Below are positions 44,632 through 52,912 of a stretch of DNA of 53,449 nt, in pieces. The notes beneath the pieces were generated by a model. That model was not told the DNA's origin. It saw only the letters and a program-made list of their open reading frames with translations, and did no database searches. The stretch is from NCBI GenBank assembly GCA_903949285.1, contig CAJAYT010000137.1, forward strand, positions 1 to 53,449, given 5' to 3'. Both the position numbers and the translations under genes were made by a program. The stretch's first letter is position 1. Each line of letters begins with the position of its first letter. Origin of the DNA: an uncultured Burkholderiales bacterium (lineage in GTDB: Bacteria > Pseudomonadota > Gammaproteobacteria > Burkholderiales > Burkholderiaceae_C).

Positions 44632-46287
44632 ATGATAGAAACCCCAGTACTCATCGTTGGCGGCGGACCAAGTGGACTAATGCTTGCGAATGAATTAGGA
44701 GTCCGTGGTGTATCGGCCTTACTCGTGGATGCAAAACCCTCTACTGCGTTTAATCCACAAGCAAACGCAACTCAAGCAAGAACAATGGAACATTTCCGTC
44801 GACTTGGATTTGCCGACGAAATAAGGAAGTTAGGGCTTCCACCAGATCATCCCACGGATATCGCTTATTTAACAAGGCTAAGCACTTATGAGCTAGCCCG
44901 GTTGTCACTACCGACATCTGCTCAAGCAGCTCGGAATGTGCAAAATATGAGCGGTTCATGGAGTGCGGCAGAGTTGCCTCACCGTATTTCACAAAAATAC
45001 GTTGAGCCCGTGCTTAAGAAACATGCTGACAAGTGGAAATCAAACGAGATTCGTTTTGCCTGGAAATTAAATCGTTACGAGCGCTTTGAAGATCATATAA
45101 AGGCATGGATTCAACCCATTGATAATTCGCAGGAAGAAATACAAGTAAAAACCCTGTACTTAATTGGGGCAGATGGAGCAAGAAGTCAAATCCGGCAAAG
45201 TCTTGGGATCTCATACGTCGGAGCTACAGGTGTCAAACGCGGTTTTATGGGCGGACAGATGTTCGCTGTGTATTTCAAATCATCAACTCTTTACTCCAAA
45301 ATTCCGCATCCTAAGTGCTGGATGTACGTCACGGTAAATGCACAAAGAAGGTCTTTACTGCTATCAGTTAATGGATCAGATGAATTTGCCTTCCATGCGG
45401 CAATACATGAGGATGAATCGGCTGATAAATGGACAAAGGAGGATGCATATTCAGTTTTAGCTCAAGCATTAGGTTGTGAAGTTGAGGCTGAAATTTTGTC
45501 ACACCTAACCTGGACTGCAGGACACTCACTTTATACGGAGAGAATGTCAGATGACCGTATTTTTATAATGGGTGACGCAGCGCATTTGTTCACCCCGACC
45601 GGGGGATTGGGATACAACACAGCAGTAGAGGATGCGGTTAATTTAGGTTGGAAACTTGCAAGTGTCATAAAAGGATCAGGCGCACCTAGGCTATTAGAAA
45701 CTTACAGTTTAGAGCGCGTTCCGATTGCAAAAAGAAATACGTCTTATGCAAAACGTTTTGCTGATTCAGTTGGTTTATTTGAAATTAGTGATGACTTTGA
45801 ACTAGATACTGCAAAGGGGCGTTCTGATCGAAAGTTAGCAAGTGAACACTTTAATACGCATGTTCGCTTAGAGTTTAATATTCCTGGCGTCACCTTTGGC
45901 GGGCGATACGACTCCTCACCAATCATCTTAAGCGAAAATGGCGATCCTCCTTTGGATGAGCCAAATACATACACACCTTTTGCCGGCCCAGGTGGGCGTC
46001 CACCTCATTATTGGCTGGGAGACAAGCTATCGCTTTATGACACTTTTGGTAAAGATTGGACGCTACTTTGTACAGGCTTGGTTGCTGAAAAGCACGATAA
46101 GTTTATAGAAGCTGCAATCAAAAATCATATCGATTTAAAAATTATTCACCATCCACATCCTGAATTAGAAAACCTATACGAAGCAGCACTAATATTGATA
46201 AGACCAGATCAAATAATTGCATGGCGGGGAGACAGCGATGAAAACGCATTTGACGTAATAAGAAGAGTTCTTGGTTGGCATTTATAA
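44632..46287 (+). CDS. FAD-dependent aromatic-ring monooxygenase (MhpA/PheA-like)
   Basis: About 551 residues from ATG 44632, chosen for GAGG 9 nt upstream and the immediately following FAD motif VLIVGGGPSGLMLANELG (6-23). Further motifs: DG near LIGADGARSQIRQSLG; GD motif RIFIMGDAAHLFTPTGGLGYNTAVEDAVNLGWKLA; a C-terminal thioredoxin-like region. NAD(P)H-dependent hydroxylases of this group hydroxylate phenols or phenylpropionates. The substrate is unknown and no ring-cleavage gene is in the window. Divergent from a Bug protein. Confidence 0.92.
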   Translation: MIETPVLIVGGGPSGLMLANELGVRGVSALLVDAKPSTAFNPQANATQARTMEHFRRLGFADEIRKLGLPPDHPTDIAYLTRLSTYELARLSLPTSAQAARNVQNMSGSWSAAELPHRISQKYVEPVLKKHADKWKSNEIRFAWKLNRYERFEDHIKAWIQPIDNSQEEIQVKTLYLIGADGARSQIRQSLGISYVGATGVKRGFMGGQMFAVYFKSSTLYSKIPHPKCWMYVTVNAQRRSLLLSVNGSDEFAFHAAIHEDESADKWTKEDAYSVLAQALGCEVEAEILSHLTWTAGHSLYTERMSDDRIFIMGDAAHLFTPTGGLGYNTAVEDAVNLGWKLASVIKGSGAPRLLETYSLERVPIAKRNTSYAKRFADSVGLFEISDDFELDTAKGRSDRKLASEHFNTHVRLEFNIPGVTFGGRYDSSPIILSENGDPPLDEPNTYTPFAGPGGRPPHYWLGDKLSLYDTFGKDWTLLCTGLVAEKHDKFIEAAIKNHIDLKIIHHPHPELENLYEAALILIRPDQIIAWRGDSDENAFDVIRRVLGWHL

Positions 46288-46541
46288 ATATTAAATCAAC
46301 TTGATGTTTCCCCCGCTGAAGCATTTAGATTAAATTTACAGAACCAACATATTGCGTGTATTTCTGAGTCATCTCTTTGAAATTAAAATCAATTAAGAGC
46401 GAAATAAAACTAATTTAAATAAGTAGTATTTTGTGTGGTGACAGACAGACTGCCAAACTAAATAAAACAATAATGATCGAATAGTTAATACTTCATTAAT
46501 TATATTGTTCCCGTTCATTAACGTATTTAGAAAGAAACACA

Positions 46542-46784
46542 ATGACACTGACAGATACTAAAAATCATGACACAACATCAACAGTAACCCCACAACAACA
46601 TCACACGCACGCCGCTGAACACTTAGAGCTAGCAGCTAAGTCACACAAAGAGGTAGCTAAATTGATTGGGGCCAATGATCACAAAGGTGCCGAAGCTCAT
46701 GTTAAAGTTGCTAGCGAGCATGTCGCAACGGCTCAAGAGCACGCAGCTTCAGCAGCAAAGAAACTGCCCGTAGCACATAAGTAA
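46542..46784 (+). CDS. Small His/Ala-rich helical protein
   Basis: 80 residues. After a Thr/Asp-rich start, residues about 20-77 form one long predicted helix or helical hairpin with repeated H-A and A-x-x-H-x-x-A spacing (HHTHAAEHLELAAKSHKEVAKL; EAHVKVASEHVATAQEHAASAAKK). No signal peptide, cysteine or enzyme motif. Histidines suggest metal or acid binding; this is only inference. It has its own terminator and lies at the edge of the stress/envelope-type cluster. Confidence 0.8.
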   Translation: MTLTDTKNHDTTSTVTPQQHHTHAAEHLELAAKSHKEVAKLIGANDHKGAEAHVKVASEHVATAQEHAASAAKKLPVAHK

Positions 46785-46803
46785 ATTTTAAGAGACTTAG
46801 TGC

Positions 46804-46837
46804 AAAAGCCGATTATTTTTAATAATCGGCTTTTTTT
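46804..46837 (+). terminator. Rho-independent terminator of the His/Ala-rich gene
   Basis: AAAAGCCGATTATT/AATAATCGGCTTTT stem with a short T/A loop and seven T residues after it. Confidence 0.92.
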
Positions 46838-46923
46838 ATAGAGCTCTTGTTTCAAAAGCAAGGTTAAAGCTATCAAGTGAGACAAAACTACATAATTCGT
46901 ATTAGCTTCTTTCAACCCAAAAA

Positions 46924-46948
46924 GGCACCTTGTTACTCACAAAGTGCC
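46924..46948 (-). terminator. Rho-independent terminator of the first OmpA gene
   Basis: GGCACTTTGT/ACAAGGTGCC stem (one G-T pair) followed by TTTTT on the minus strand, 28 bp after the stop. Confidence 0.85.
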
Positions 46949-46975
46949 AGTTAGAGAAGTTACGTGTAAATAAAT

Positions 46976-48139
46976 TTACTTCTTTGATGGATCAGATCCA
47001 GATGTATCAAGATCGACGCGACGATCTGGTTGCAGGCATGCAATGATCGCCGGCGAAGTCTTAATACCCTTGCAATCATTAGAATCCGTTTGTGGTTTTG
47101 AGCTTCCTAAACCAATTGCTTGAATCTTATTTGCTTCAATTGCATTGATGGAGACTAAATATTTTTTTACTGATTCAGCTCTTCTTAGTGAAAGTTTATC
47201 GTTATACCTCTTAGTTCCAATGCGATCAGTGTTACCTTCAATCGAGACATTGCTATATTTAATACCTTTCAATTCTTGTGCAAATTTATCCAGGTTACGT
47301 TTTCCTAAAGAAGTTATTTTTGCGCTATCGAACGCAAACAAGACTTCAGCTGAGAAACTGATTTTCAGACGGTCTTGAACTACTTCTTTATTTACAATTT
47401 CTAATTGAGGCTTTGGTTCTGGAGCTTTTTGCTCAACGATAATCACCGGCGCAATAGGTGCTGGAGCAACCGTTTCTACAGAATTTACAGGTTTATCTGC
47501 ATTTTTACCAAATGGGAATACCAAACTGATTGCGGCAAGATTTACGTTTGCATTGTTACCTAATCCATCATTGATTCTAAACCGCTCCAATTCTGCCCTA
47601 GCGGTAATCGATTGACTGATTTTGTAGCTAAAACCAAACCCTGCAGAATAATTATTCTGAGTAGCTCTTGGATTTGAATTTGAAAGTGCTCCTGGTCCAG
47701 TGTAACTAAATCTATCTGTTGTCCTTGCGTCTATTAGACCGCCTCTACCTTGAAGTGAAAAACGGTCTGTAATGGGTAAGGTACCTACTATTGTAAGATT
47801 TGCACCCTCAATTTTGACATTACCATTTAAGGTTCTTGCGGGATTAATAGAGTTTGAAGCAAAGTTGAACGCTCCAAAATTAAAATATCCTACTTCTATT
47901 CCATAATATGGATTGAATTGATAGCCTCCAAATATTTTATAGGATGCATCTTGTTGATTCGAGCTCACATTTGATGGTACAACGCCTGTTAGATTTGAGG
48001 TCATAAGGTTGTAATCAATTTTCGAAGTGGCTTCTCCAACGCCTAATCCTCCGTAAAAATGATCAGCGTTTTGAGCTAATGTACTGGTAGAACCAAACGC
48101 GCCAAGACTTATCAGCAATAATAAATTGAGTTTTTTCAT
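46976..48139 (-). CDS. OmpA-family outer membrane protein, paralogue 1
   Basis: About 387 residues from ATG 48139 (MKKLNLLLLISLGAFGS), preferred over 48184 because it gives a clean signal peptide. Mature part: an OmpA-like eight-stranded beta barrel starting DHFYGGLGVGEA (about residues 25-215), a Pro/Val/Lys hinge, and a C-terminal peptidoglycan-binding OmpA domain (EVLFAFDSAKITSLGKRNLDKF; IEGNTDRIGTKRYNDKLSLRRAESVKKYL). The C-terminal loop has two cysteines that can pair (DCKGIK...IACLQPDRRVDLD). A close paralogue lies at 49055-50221. Confidence 0.94.
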   Translation of the reverse strand: MKKLNLLLLISLGAFGSTSTLAQNADHFYGGLGVGEATSKIDYNLMTSNLTGVVPSNVSSNQQDASYKIFGGYQFNPYYGIEVGYFNFGAFNFASNSINPARTLNGNVKIEGANLTIVGTLPITDRFSLQGRGGLIDARTTDRFSYTGPGALSNSNPRATQNNYSAGFGFSYKISQSITARAELERFRINDGLGNNANVNLAAISLVFPFGKNADKPVNSVETVAPAPIAPVIIVEQKAPEPKPQLEIVNKEVVQDRLKISFSAEVLFAFDSAKITSLGKRNLDKFAQELKGIKYSNVSIEGNTDRIGTKRYNDKLSLRRAESVKKYLVSINAIEANKIQAIGLGSSKPQTDSNDCKGIKTSPAIIACLQPDRRVDLDTSGSDPSKK

Positions 48140-48342
48140 GAGATGCTTTGAATTTAAAAAAATAAAAAATAGTCCTAGGAACAAACTTAAAAAAATAATC
48201 GATAAATTATTAAAAATAGATTTACAGCAATTTCATAAGCGAGAAAGAAAATTGATATTTAATTTTCTAATTGCAATTGATCAAGCTAAAAAGTAGTCAA
48301 TATATTAATTAAATAAGAAAGTGTCTCCAAGGACTAAAAAAT

Positions 48343-48363
48343 CCGCACTGGACTCCAGTGCGG
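48343..48363 (-). terminator. Rho-independent terminator of the beta-barrel gene
   Basis: CCGCACTGGA/TCCAGTGCGG, nearly loopless, followed on the minus strand by ATTTTTTAG; 23 bp past the stop. Confidence 0.88.
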
Positions 48364-48385
48364 TTAAAGTAAAAAAGATAACGTA

Positions 48386-48907
48386 TTAAAACCTTGAACC
48401 CACGGAAAAGGTAAAACCTTTTACGTAAACGTTATCTCTATCGTAGGAATGCATAAAATCTAATTGTCCGTATACGGTTTTAGTTAAATTTGATTGAATT
48501 CCTACACCGTATGCGACGTCACTTCCCTTATCAGCGGGTCCGGTGGATGCGGTTACATCTGCACGTACAACTCCCAAGCGTGCGAACACCTCAGTACCTT
48601 CTATTACAGAAAATTTTGGTTTCAAAAATACCCCGAATCCACTGTATGAAGCGTCATAACCAGACTTACTATCTTTGGCAACTGTAGTTGTATAAAGCAA
48701 ATCGATTCCTAGATTCTTATTAAGTTCATTGCCAACTAAAAGTCTCATTGCATATGGTTTTGCATCCCCACCCGCCCCGGCCAGATCAACTGGAGATATC
48801 CCTACTTCTCCATAGAAACTATTTGCGGAGCCAACCTGATTTTGGGCATTGGCATTAGCGCAAAAGAAAGCTAAAGCTGAAAGTGCGATTAAATATTTTT
48901 TATTCAT
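48386..48907 (-). CDS. Small outer-membrane beta-barrel protein
   Basis: 173 residues. The signal peptide ends at ANAQ (about 22). The rest shows alternating beta strands with aromatic girdles (NSFYGEVGISPVDL, YAMRLLVGNELNKNLGIDLLYT, YSGFGVFLKPKFSVI, VFARLGVVRADV, VYGQLDFMHSYD, GFTFSVGSRF) and ends in Phe, the BAM recognition signal. It fits an opacity/OMP-beta-barrel family porin-like fold of eight strands. Function unknown. It lies between two OmpA paralogues and has a GAACAGA element 56 bp upstream. Confidence 0.85.
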   Translation of the reverse strand: MNKKYLIALSALAFFCANANAQNQVGSANSFYGEVGISPVDLAGAGGDAKPYAMRLLVGNELNKNLGIDLLYTTTVAKDSKSGYDASYSGFGVFLKPKFSVIEGTEVFARLGVVRADVTASTGPADKGSDVAYGVGIQSNLTKTVYGQLDFMHSYDRDNVYVKGFTFSVGSRF

Positions 48908-48962
48908 ATAGATTCCATTGAAGTTAGAAACTTAATGATCTCTCATTTGACAAATAAAGTAT

Positions 48963-48972
48963 GTCTGTTCAC
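48963..48972 (-). promoter_or_regulatory. GAACAGA element upstream of the beta-barrel gene
   Basis: Minus strand GTGAACAGAC, 56 bp before the ATG at 48907; TCAAAT follows 14 bp after GAACAG. The identical 10-mer stands before the glycine-zipper gene. Confidence 0.45.
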
Positions 48973-49054
48973 GCACGCTATCTAACTTCTTTTGCATTTT
49001 TTATTCGCCTTTATGTAAAGAGTACGGTCTTACATATAGCTACTCGCAAGCCTT

Positions 49055-50221
49055 TTATGGACGTTGCAATTTAATACCAACCACGTCTACCTCAACTCGA
49101 CGGTCTGAGGAGAGACAAGCTATAGCTTCAACAGAAGAATGTAAGCCTTTACAGGCACCAACATCAGTCACAGGCTCTGAGCTTCCTCTACCCTCTGTGG
49201 TTATTTTTTCTTCTGCAATCATGCCGCGAGAAATCAAATACGCTTTAACTGAATCAGCTCGCTCTAAGGACAGCTTATCGTTGTAGGGTTTAGGTCCAAT
49301 ACGATCTGTGTGGCCAACAATGGAGACGGTATCGTAAGTGACTCCGTTCAGTTGATCAGTGAATTTATCCAATTCGATCTTTCCAAGGGGTGTTACATTC
49401 GATCGGTCAAATCCAAACAAAACATCTGAATTAAATGACACGTGAAGGTGCTCTGGCACAACCGGAGCAACCACTTCCTTATAGACGATGACCTCAGGAG
49501 GCGTCTCAGTTTTGACAATAACGACTACGGGAGCAACTTCATAAACAGTTTTTTCGACAACTGTAGGGACAGCAGGAGGTGTGTTGCCAAACGGGAAGAT
49601 CAAACTTAGCGTTGCAACGTTGATATCGCCCAAATTGCCAATCGCATCATTTATCTTGTATCTCTCAAACTCCCCTCTTAGAGAGATGTTTGGGTTGAAT
49701 TTATAAGAAAAACCCAATCCAGCATTAAAATTGCGATCTGTGTATTCTGGATGGGTGTTGTTGACTAAGATAGATCCTGTACTCGAAAAGCGATCCCTAG
49801 CTCTCGTATTGTCAATACCGAATCGCGCCAATAAAGAGAAATGATCGTTCAAAGGCACGTATCCAATAAGATCTAAATTTATCCCCTCCAAATTAATCTG
49901 TCCATCTAATGTACTCGTTGGCAATGAATTGGATTTAAAGCTAAATTTTCCTAAATTGAAGTACCCCCCCTCTAATCCAAAATATGGACTAAATTGATAT
50001 CCACCAAATACTTTATAGGCAGTATCATTTTGATCATGAGTAAGATTTGTAGAAGTTGCGCCCGCATTGGTTAACTCCGCATTAATTCGCGCGTCGTCAA
50101 CTTTAGCCCTACTTTGTCCAACTCCCATACCACCGTAAAAGTGATCGGTATTTTGTGAAAAGGCATTTACTACTCCTAGCGTTCCAAATAGAGTTATAAA
50201 CAACAAGTTTAATATTTTCAT
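49055..50221 (-). CDS. OmpA-family outer membrane protein, paralogue 2
   Basis: 388 residues. Signal peptide ending near NAFSQ (about 23), beta barrel from DHFYGGMGVGQS to LSLIFPFG (about 27-213), Pro/Val hinge, OmpA domain with DVLFGFDRSNVTPLGKIELDKF and IVGHTDRIGPKPYNDKLSLERADSVKAYL, and the same two-cysteine C-terminal loop (ACKGLH...IACLSSDRRVEVD) as paralogue 1. It lies 32 bp after the ice-binding-like lipoprotein gene and is probably co-transcribed with it. Confidence 0.94.
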   Translation of the reverse strand: MKILNLLFITLFGTLGVVNAFSQNTDHFYGGMGVGQSRAKVDDARINAELTNAGATSTNLTHDQNDTAYKVFGGYQFSPYFGLEGGYFNLGKFSFKSNSLPTSTLDGQINLEGINLDLIGYVPLNDHFSLLARFGIDNTRARDRFSSTGSILVNNTHPEYTDRNFNAGLGFSYKFNPNISLRGEFERYKINDAIGNLGDINVATLSLIFPFGNTPPAVPTVVEKTVYEVAPVVVIVKTETPPEVIVYKEVVAPVVPEHLHVSFNSDVLFGFDRSNVTPLGKIELDKFTDQLNGVTYDTVSIVGHTDRIGPKPYNDKLSLERADSVKAYLISRGMIAEEKITTEGRGSSEPVTDVGACKGLHSSVEAIACLSSDRRVEVDVVGIKLQRP

Positions 50222-50253
50222 AATTATCTTTCAGTATATTAAATTAGCAAACA

Positions 50254-51804
50254 TTAAGGGGCAACAATGGTTGTATTCACCATAGTTACACTTGCGTTTA
50301 AGCCAATAGCCCGGCCAGTCAAAGTCGTTTGTATGGTCTGATCAGCAGTAGAAATAGTGATTCCAGCACTCGCGATGATTGTTCCAACCACCGTACTTCC
50401 ATCCTCTATACGAGCATGACTTCCGACTTGCCAATACACATTTTTTGGGTTAGCGCCATTTATCAATATCACTTGACTTGGTGTTGCTGTAAGCCCAATT
50501 GTTAATGATTCGGGCATCTGGAAAATCCAAACGGCATTAGGATCACCGCTAGCATCAAGCGTTAAATTACCTGTATCTAATACGCCCTTAGTTAAAATAA
50601 AAGAGGCAGGGATAGGCCTATATATTCCTGGAGCTACTGTCAAACCTGCTAAGTTACCTGAGTTGGGTCCTAGAATTACGGTTGGACTCATTGCGACTAA
50701 ACCGTTGTAGGCAGCCAGAGCATCTATAGAAGCCTGATTTTCCAAAGCCAATGAGGCGTTTGTTCCCGGAAATGGCGGTCCACAATAGGCGGTACCTGTA
50801 ACCTGCCCAATATTGAGTGTTGTTTGAGTAAAAATGTTAGTAGCGTCATGTAACCCGGTAAAAAGCGTACACGCCGCAGTTGTTCCTAAGTCCCCATTAA
50901 TGATTGTGTTGATGCCTTGATTGGTTACACCAGCATTTCCACCAAATGCACCATAAGTTGCTATCGACCGTAAATTAACAACCGGAGGAGGAGTACACGA
51001 TTGAGTACCTGTAGTGAATGAAAACGAAGTTGGAGCTAGTGAATTACCAGCCAAATCCTTTATGCCTGCCGTTAGATTAATGGTGTACAAGGTATTTGCA
51101 GCAAAACCGGGAGGATTGTTAACCGTAAAAGACGCAGTATTGCTTGGAGAATCGTAGCTATCTTGACCCGAAATTAATGAATTCTGGGGATCTGTTACAT
51201 AAAAAGAATTAGATGTTACCGTGGTGGGGTCCATTGTTTTATTAAACGTTGCACTTACCACTTTTGTAAGGCAGATGTTAGTAGAAGCATTTAATGGTGA
51301 GGTCACTGTAATTAACGGAGGTGTAATATCAGGAGTAAGCGCTGTAGTAAAGCTCCAACTGTAATTACTTGCCATTGCAAGTTGATTCGTATCCGTTACT
51401 GCAGAAGATATAGTTGCTGTACACGTAGTGTTCACTGGTAAGCCGCCAGTTGGCTGAAAGGAAGCCAATTGATTCGAAATATCGTAAGCCACAAGCCCCG
51501 ACCTTGCAGCGGGGGATGCTGTGGGACAGAGTACGGTAAAGCTCGCATCATTCACAGTAGCAGGGGACATATTTCGATTAAATTTCGCAGTAATCTTAAT
51601 ATTTATTGGAATACCAGTAATGATGGGAATGGTTTTAGCTGGTGTAGTTAAGATAATTTGCGGTGGAGAAGAAATCGATATGCCCGGGTTACCGAGAATT
51701 GGCTGTTGACCACCGCCACCACCACCACATCCAACAATTAAGCACGCCAGTATTGCTAAACATACAAGGCGAGACTTTGTATCAAAGAAGTAAAAAAGTC
51801 TCAT
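50254..51804 (-). CDS. Ice-binding-like lipoprotein with two Ig-like domains (Big_5 x2 + DUF3494)
   Basis: 516 residues. Lipobox LIVGC with C26 followed by six glycines as a flexible tether. Two SbsA-type Ig-like domains (about 42-155 and 160-268; each has the IxVTxxFNxxMxPxTV pattern, e.g. ITAKFNRNMSPATV and VSATFNKTMDPTTV). The C-terminal DUF3494 domain (about 277-516) begins FATYGAFGG-like (IATYGAFGGNAGVTN) and contains IFTQTTLN, APGIYRP, LTLDASGDPNAVWIFQM, NVYWQVGSHARIEDGSTVVGTIIAS and GRAIGLNASVTM. DUF3494 includes true ice-binding proteins and adhesins; ice binding here is not proven. It should be anchored in the outer membrane. First gene of an operon with ompA paralogue 2. Confidence 0.92.
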   Translation of the reverse strand: MRLFYFFDTKSRLVCLAILACLIVGCGGGGGGQQPILGNPGISISSPPQIILTTPAKTIPIITGIPINIKITAKFNRNMSPATVNDASFTVLCPTASPAARSGLVAYDISNQLASFQPTGGLPVNTTCTATISSAVTDTNQLAMASNYSWSFTTALTPDITPPLITVTSPLNASTNICLTKVVSATFNKTMDPTTVTSNSFYVTDPQNSLISGQDSYDSPSNTASFTVNNPPGFAANTLYTINLTAGIKDLAGNSLAPTSFSFTTGTQSCTPPPVVNLRSIATYGAFGGNAGVTNQGINTIINGDLGTTAACTLFTGLHDATNIFTQTTLNIGQVTGTAYCGPPFPGTNASLALENQASIDALAAYNGLVAMSPTVILGPNSGNLAGLTVAPGIYRPIPASFILTKGVLDTGNLTLDASGDPNAVWIFQMPESLTIGLTATPSQVILINGANPKNVYWQVGSHARIEDGSTVVGTIIASAGITISTADQTIQTTLTGRAIGLNASVTMVNTTIVAP

Positions 51805-51870
51805 AAAGTCCTTCGTTTGGAGTATTCACACGAACACATTCCATGACATTGATTTGATAAGAATTCAATA

Positions 51871-51880
51871 TTCTGTTCAG
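51871..51880 (-). promoter_or_regulatory. GAACAGA element upstream of the ice-binding-like gene
   Basis: Minus strand CTGAACAGAA, 67 bp before the ATG at 51804; TCAAAT follows 15 bp after GAACAG. Confidence 0.45.
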
Positions 51881-51923
51881 TCTGATATCGCACATTCCAT
51901 AATAAAAATCATTGTGCTTTATC

Positions 51924-51931
51924 GAACAGAC
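51924..51931 (+). promoter_or_regulatory. GAACAGA element upstream of the BON gene
   Basis: Plus strand GAACAGAC, 70 bp before the ATG at 52002; it faces away from the copy at 51871-51880 in the same divergent intergenic region. Confidence 0.45.
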
Positions 51932-52001
51932 TTTCACAGAAAATTAATTTAAATTGATGAAAAAGGCATTCGTCTTTTTGAAATAAAAAAATAGGAATAG
52001 T

Positions 52002-52313
52002 ATGAAATTTACCAATTATTTGATATGCACTTTTACTGCACTCATCTTAGTTTTATCCAACGGTTGCGCGGTAACTCATGACCAAGAAACAGTTGGCGCA
52101 TATATTGACGACAGCGTTATAACTAGTACTATAAAAACCAGGCTTTTTGACGAAAAAAGTATTGATAGCACCTCAATCAGCGTTGAAACTCTGAATGGAA
52201 ATGTGCAACTAACAGGTTCAGTTAAAAATGTTTCTCAAAAGAACACAGTTGAATCAATAGCACTCAAGGTTAAAGGAGTTAGAAAGGTTAAAAATGATAT
52301 TGTCATTCGATAA
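52002..52313 (+). CDS. BON-domain lipoprotein
   Basis: 103 residues. Signal peptide with a lipobox-like LSNGC (Cys at about 22). A single BON domain: DDSVITSTIKTRLFDEKSIDSTSISVETLNGNVQLTGSVKNVSQKNTVESIALKVKGVRKVKNDIVIR. BON proteins (OsmY, Kbp, DolP) bind phospholipid or K+ in envelope stress. One domain only, as in many short betaproteobacterial forms. AGGAATAGT precedes the ATG. Divergent from the ice-binding-like lipoprotein. Confidence 0.92.
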   Translation: MKFTNYLICTFTALILVLSNGCAVTHDQETVGAYIDDSVITSTIKTRLFDEKSIDSTSISVETLNGNVQLTGSVKNVSQKNTVESIALKVKGVRKVKNDIVIR

Positions 52314-52320
52314 TTAAAGT

Positions 52321-52358
52321 AAAAATGCCAAGCTTATGATCATAAACTTGGCATTTTT
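52321..52358. terminator. Bidirectional terminator
   Basis: AAAAATGCCAAG/CTTGGCATTTTT arms around a 14-nt loop, between the convergent BON and glycine-zipper genes, with T/A runs on both feet. Confidence 0.88.
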
Positions 52359-52376
52359 ATTGAAAACGAATACAAG

Positions 52377-52595
52377 TTACTTTTTATTAACTTCGTGCCC
52401 AATATAACCACCAACAGCTGCCCCGCCGACTGTACCCGCAGGACTTCCACCAGTCAAAATTGCACCACCAAGCGCACCTGCACCCGCACCCACCGCAGTT
52501 GATTTATCTCTCTCAGACATTTCTGCGCACCCCACCAACGATGAGAGGAAGAGGATACAGATATAAAATCGATTGTTATAAATAGATTTAGTCAT
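52377..52595 (-). CDS. Small glycine-zipper lipoprotein
   Basis: 72 residues. Lipobox SLVGC (Cys at about 23) and a glycine-zipper membrane helix AVGAGAGALGGAILTGGSPAGTVGGAAVGGYIGHEV. Like OsmB/YMGG-type proteins of the outer membrane. Role unknown. GAACAGA element 80 bp upstream. Confidence 0.87.
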   Translation of the reverse strand: MTKSIYNNRFYICILFLSSLVGCAEMSERDKSTAVGAGAGALGGAILTGGSPAGTVGGAAVGGYIGHEVNKK

Positions 52596-52674
52596 GATTT
52601 ATCTTTCATTAAATATTAAATTAATTTACTAAACAATAGTAAACATTGAGACAATACTCAATAAATTTAATTAC

Positions 52675-52684
52675 GTCTGTTCAC
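52675..52684 (-). promoter_or_regulatory. GAACAGA element upstream of the glycine-zipper gene
   Basis: Minus strand GTGAACAGAC, identical over 10 bp to the element at 48963-48972; 80 bp before the ATG at 52595. Confidence 0.45.
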
Positions 52685-52756
52685 TTGGATACTTTGTTTG
52701 ACAAAAAATCAAAATAAATATCAAACATTGGAAAATTTTTTATTGAATTATTTTCT

Positions 52757-52912
52757 CTAGATGCGTCCTGAGAATATAAGAAAAATCAACAATAACAAAA
52801 TAAATCCTAGTCCGCCACTAGGGTAGTAACCCCATCCCCTACTATGTGGCCAAGTTGGGATTGCGCCCAAAATCATTAGAAAAAGAACTAAAAGCAGTAT
52901 ATTGAATATCAT
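52757..52912 (-). CDS. DUF3309-family small membrane peptide
   Basis: About 51 residues: two hydrophobic helices around the family hallmark IPTWPHSRGWGYYPSGGLG. DUF3309 peptides are small inner-membrane proteins of unknown function, often in stress gene sets of proteobacteria. The ATG at 52912 is chosen because it matches family starts; in-frame ATG 52924 and TTG 52939 exist upstream. Confidence 0.82.
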   Translation of the reverse strand: MIFNILLLVLFLMILGAIPTWPHSRGWGYYPSGGLGFILLLLIFLIFSGRI

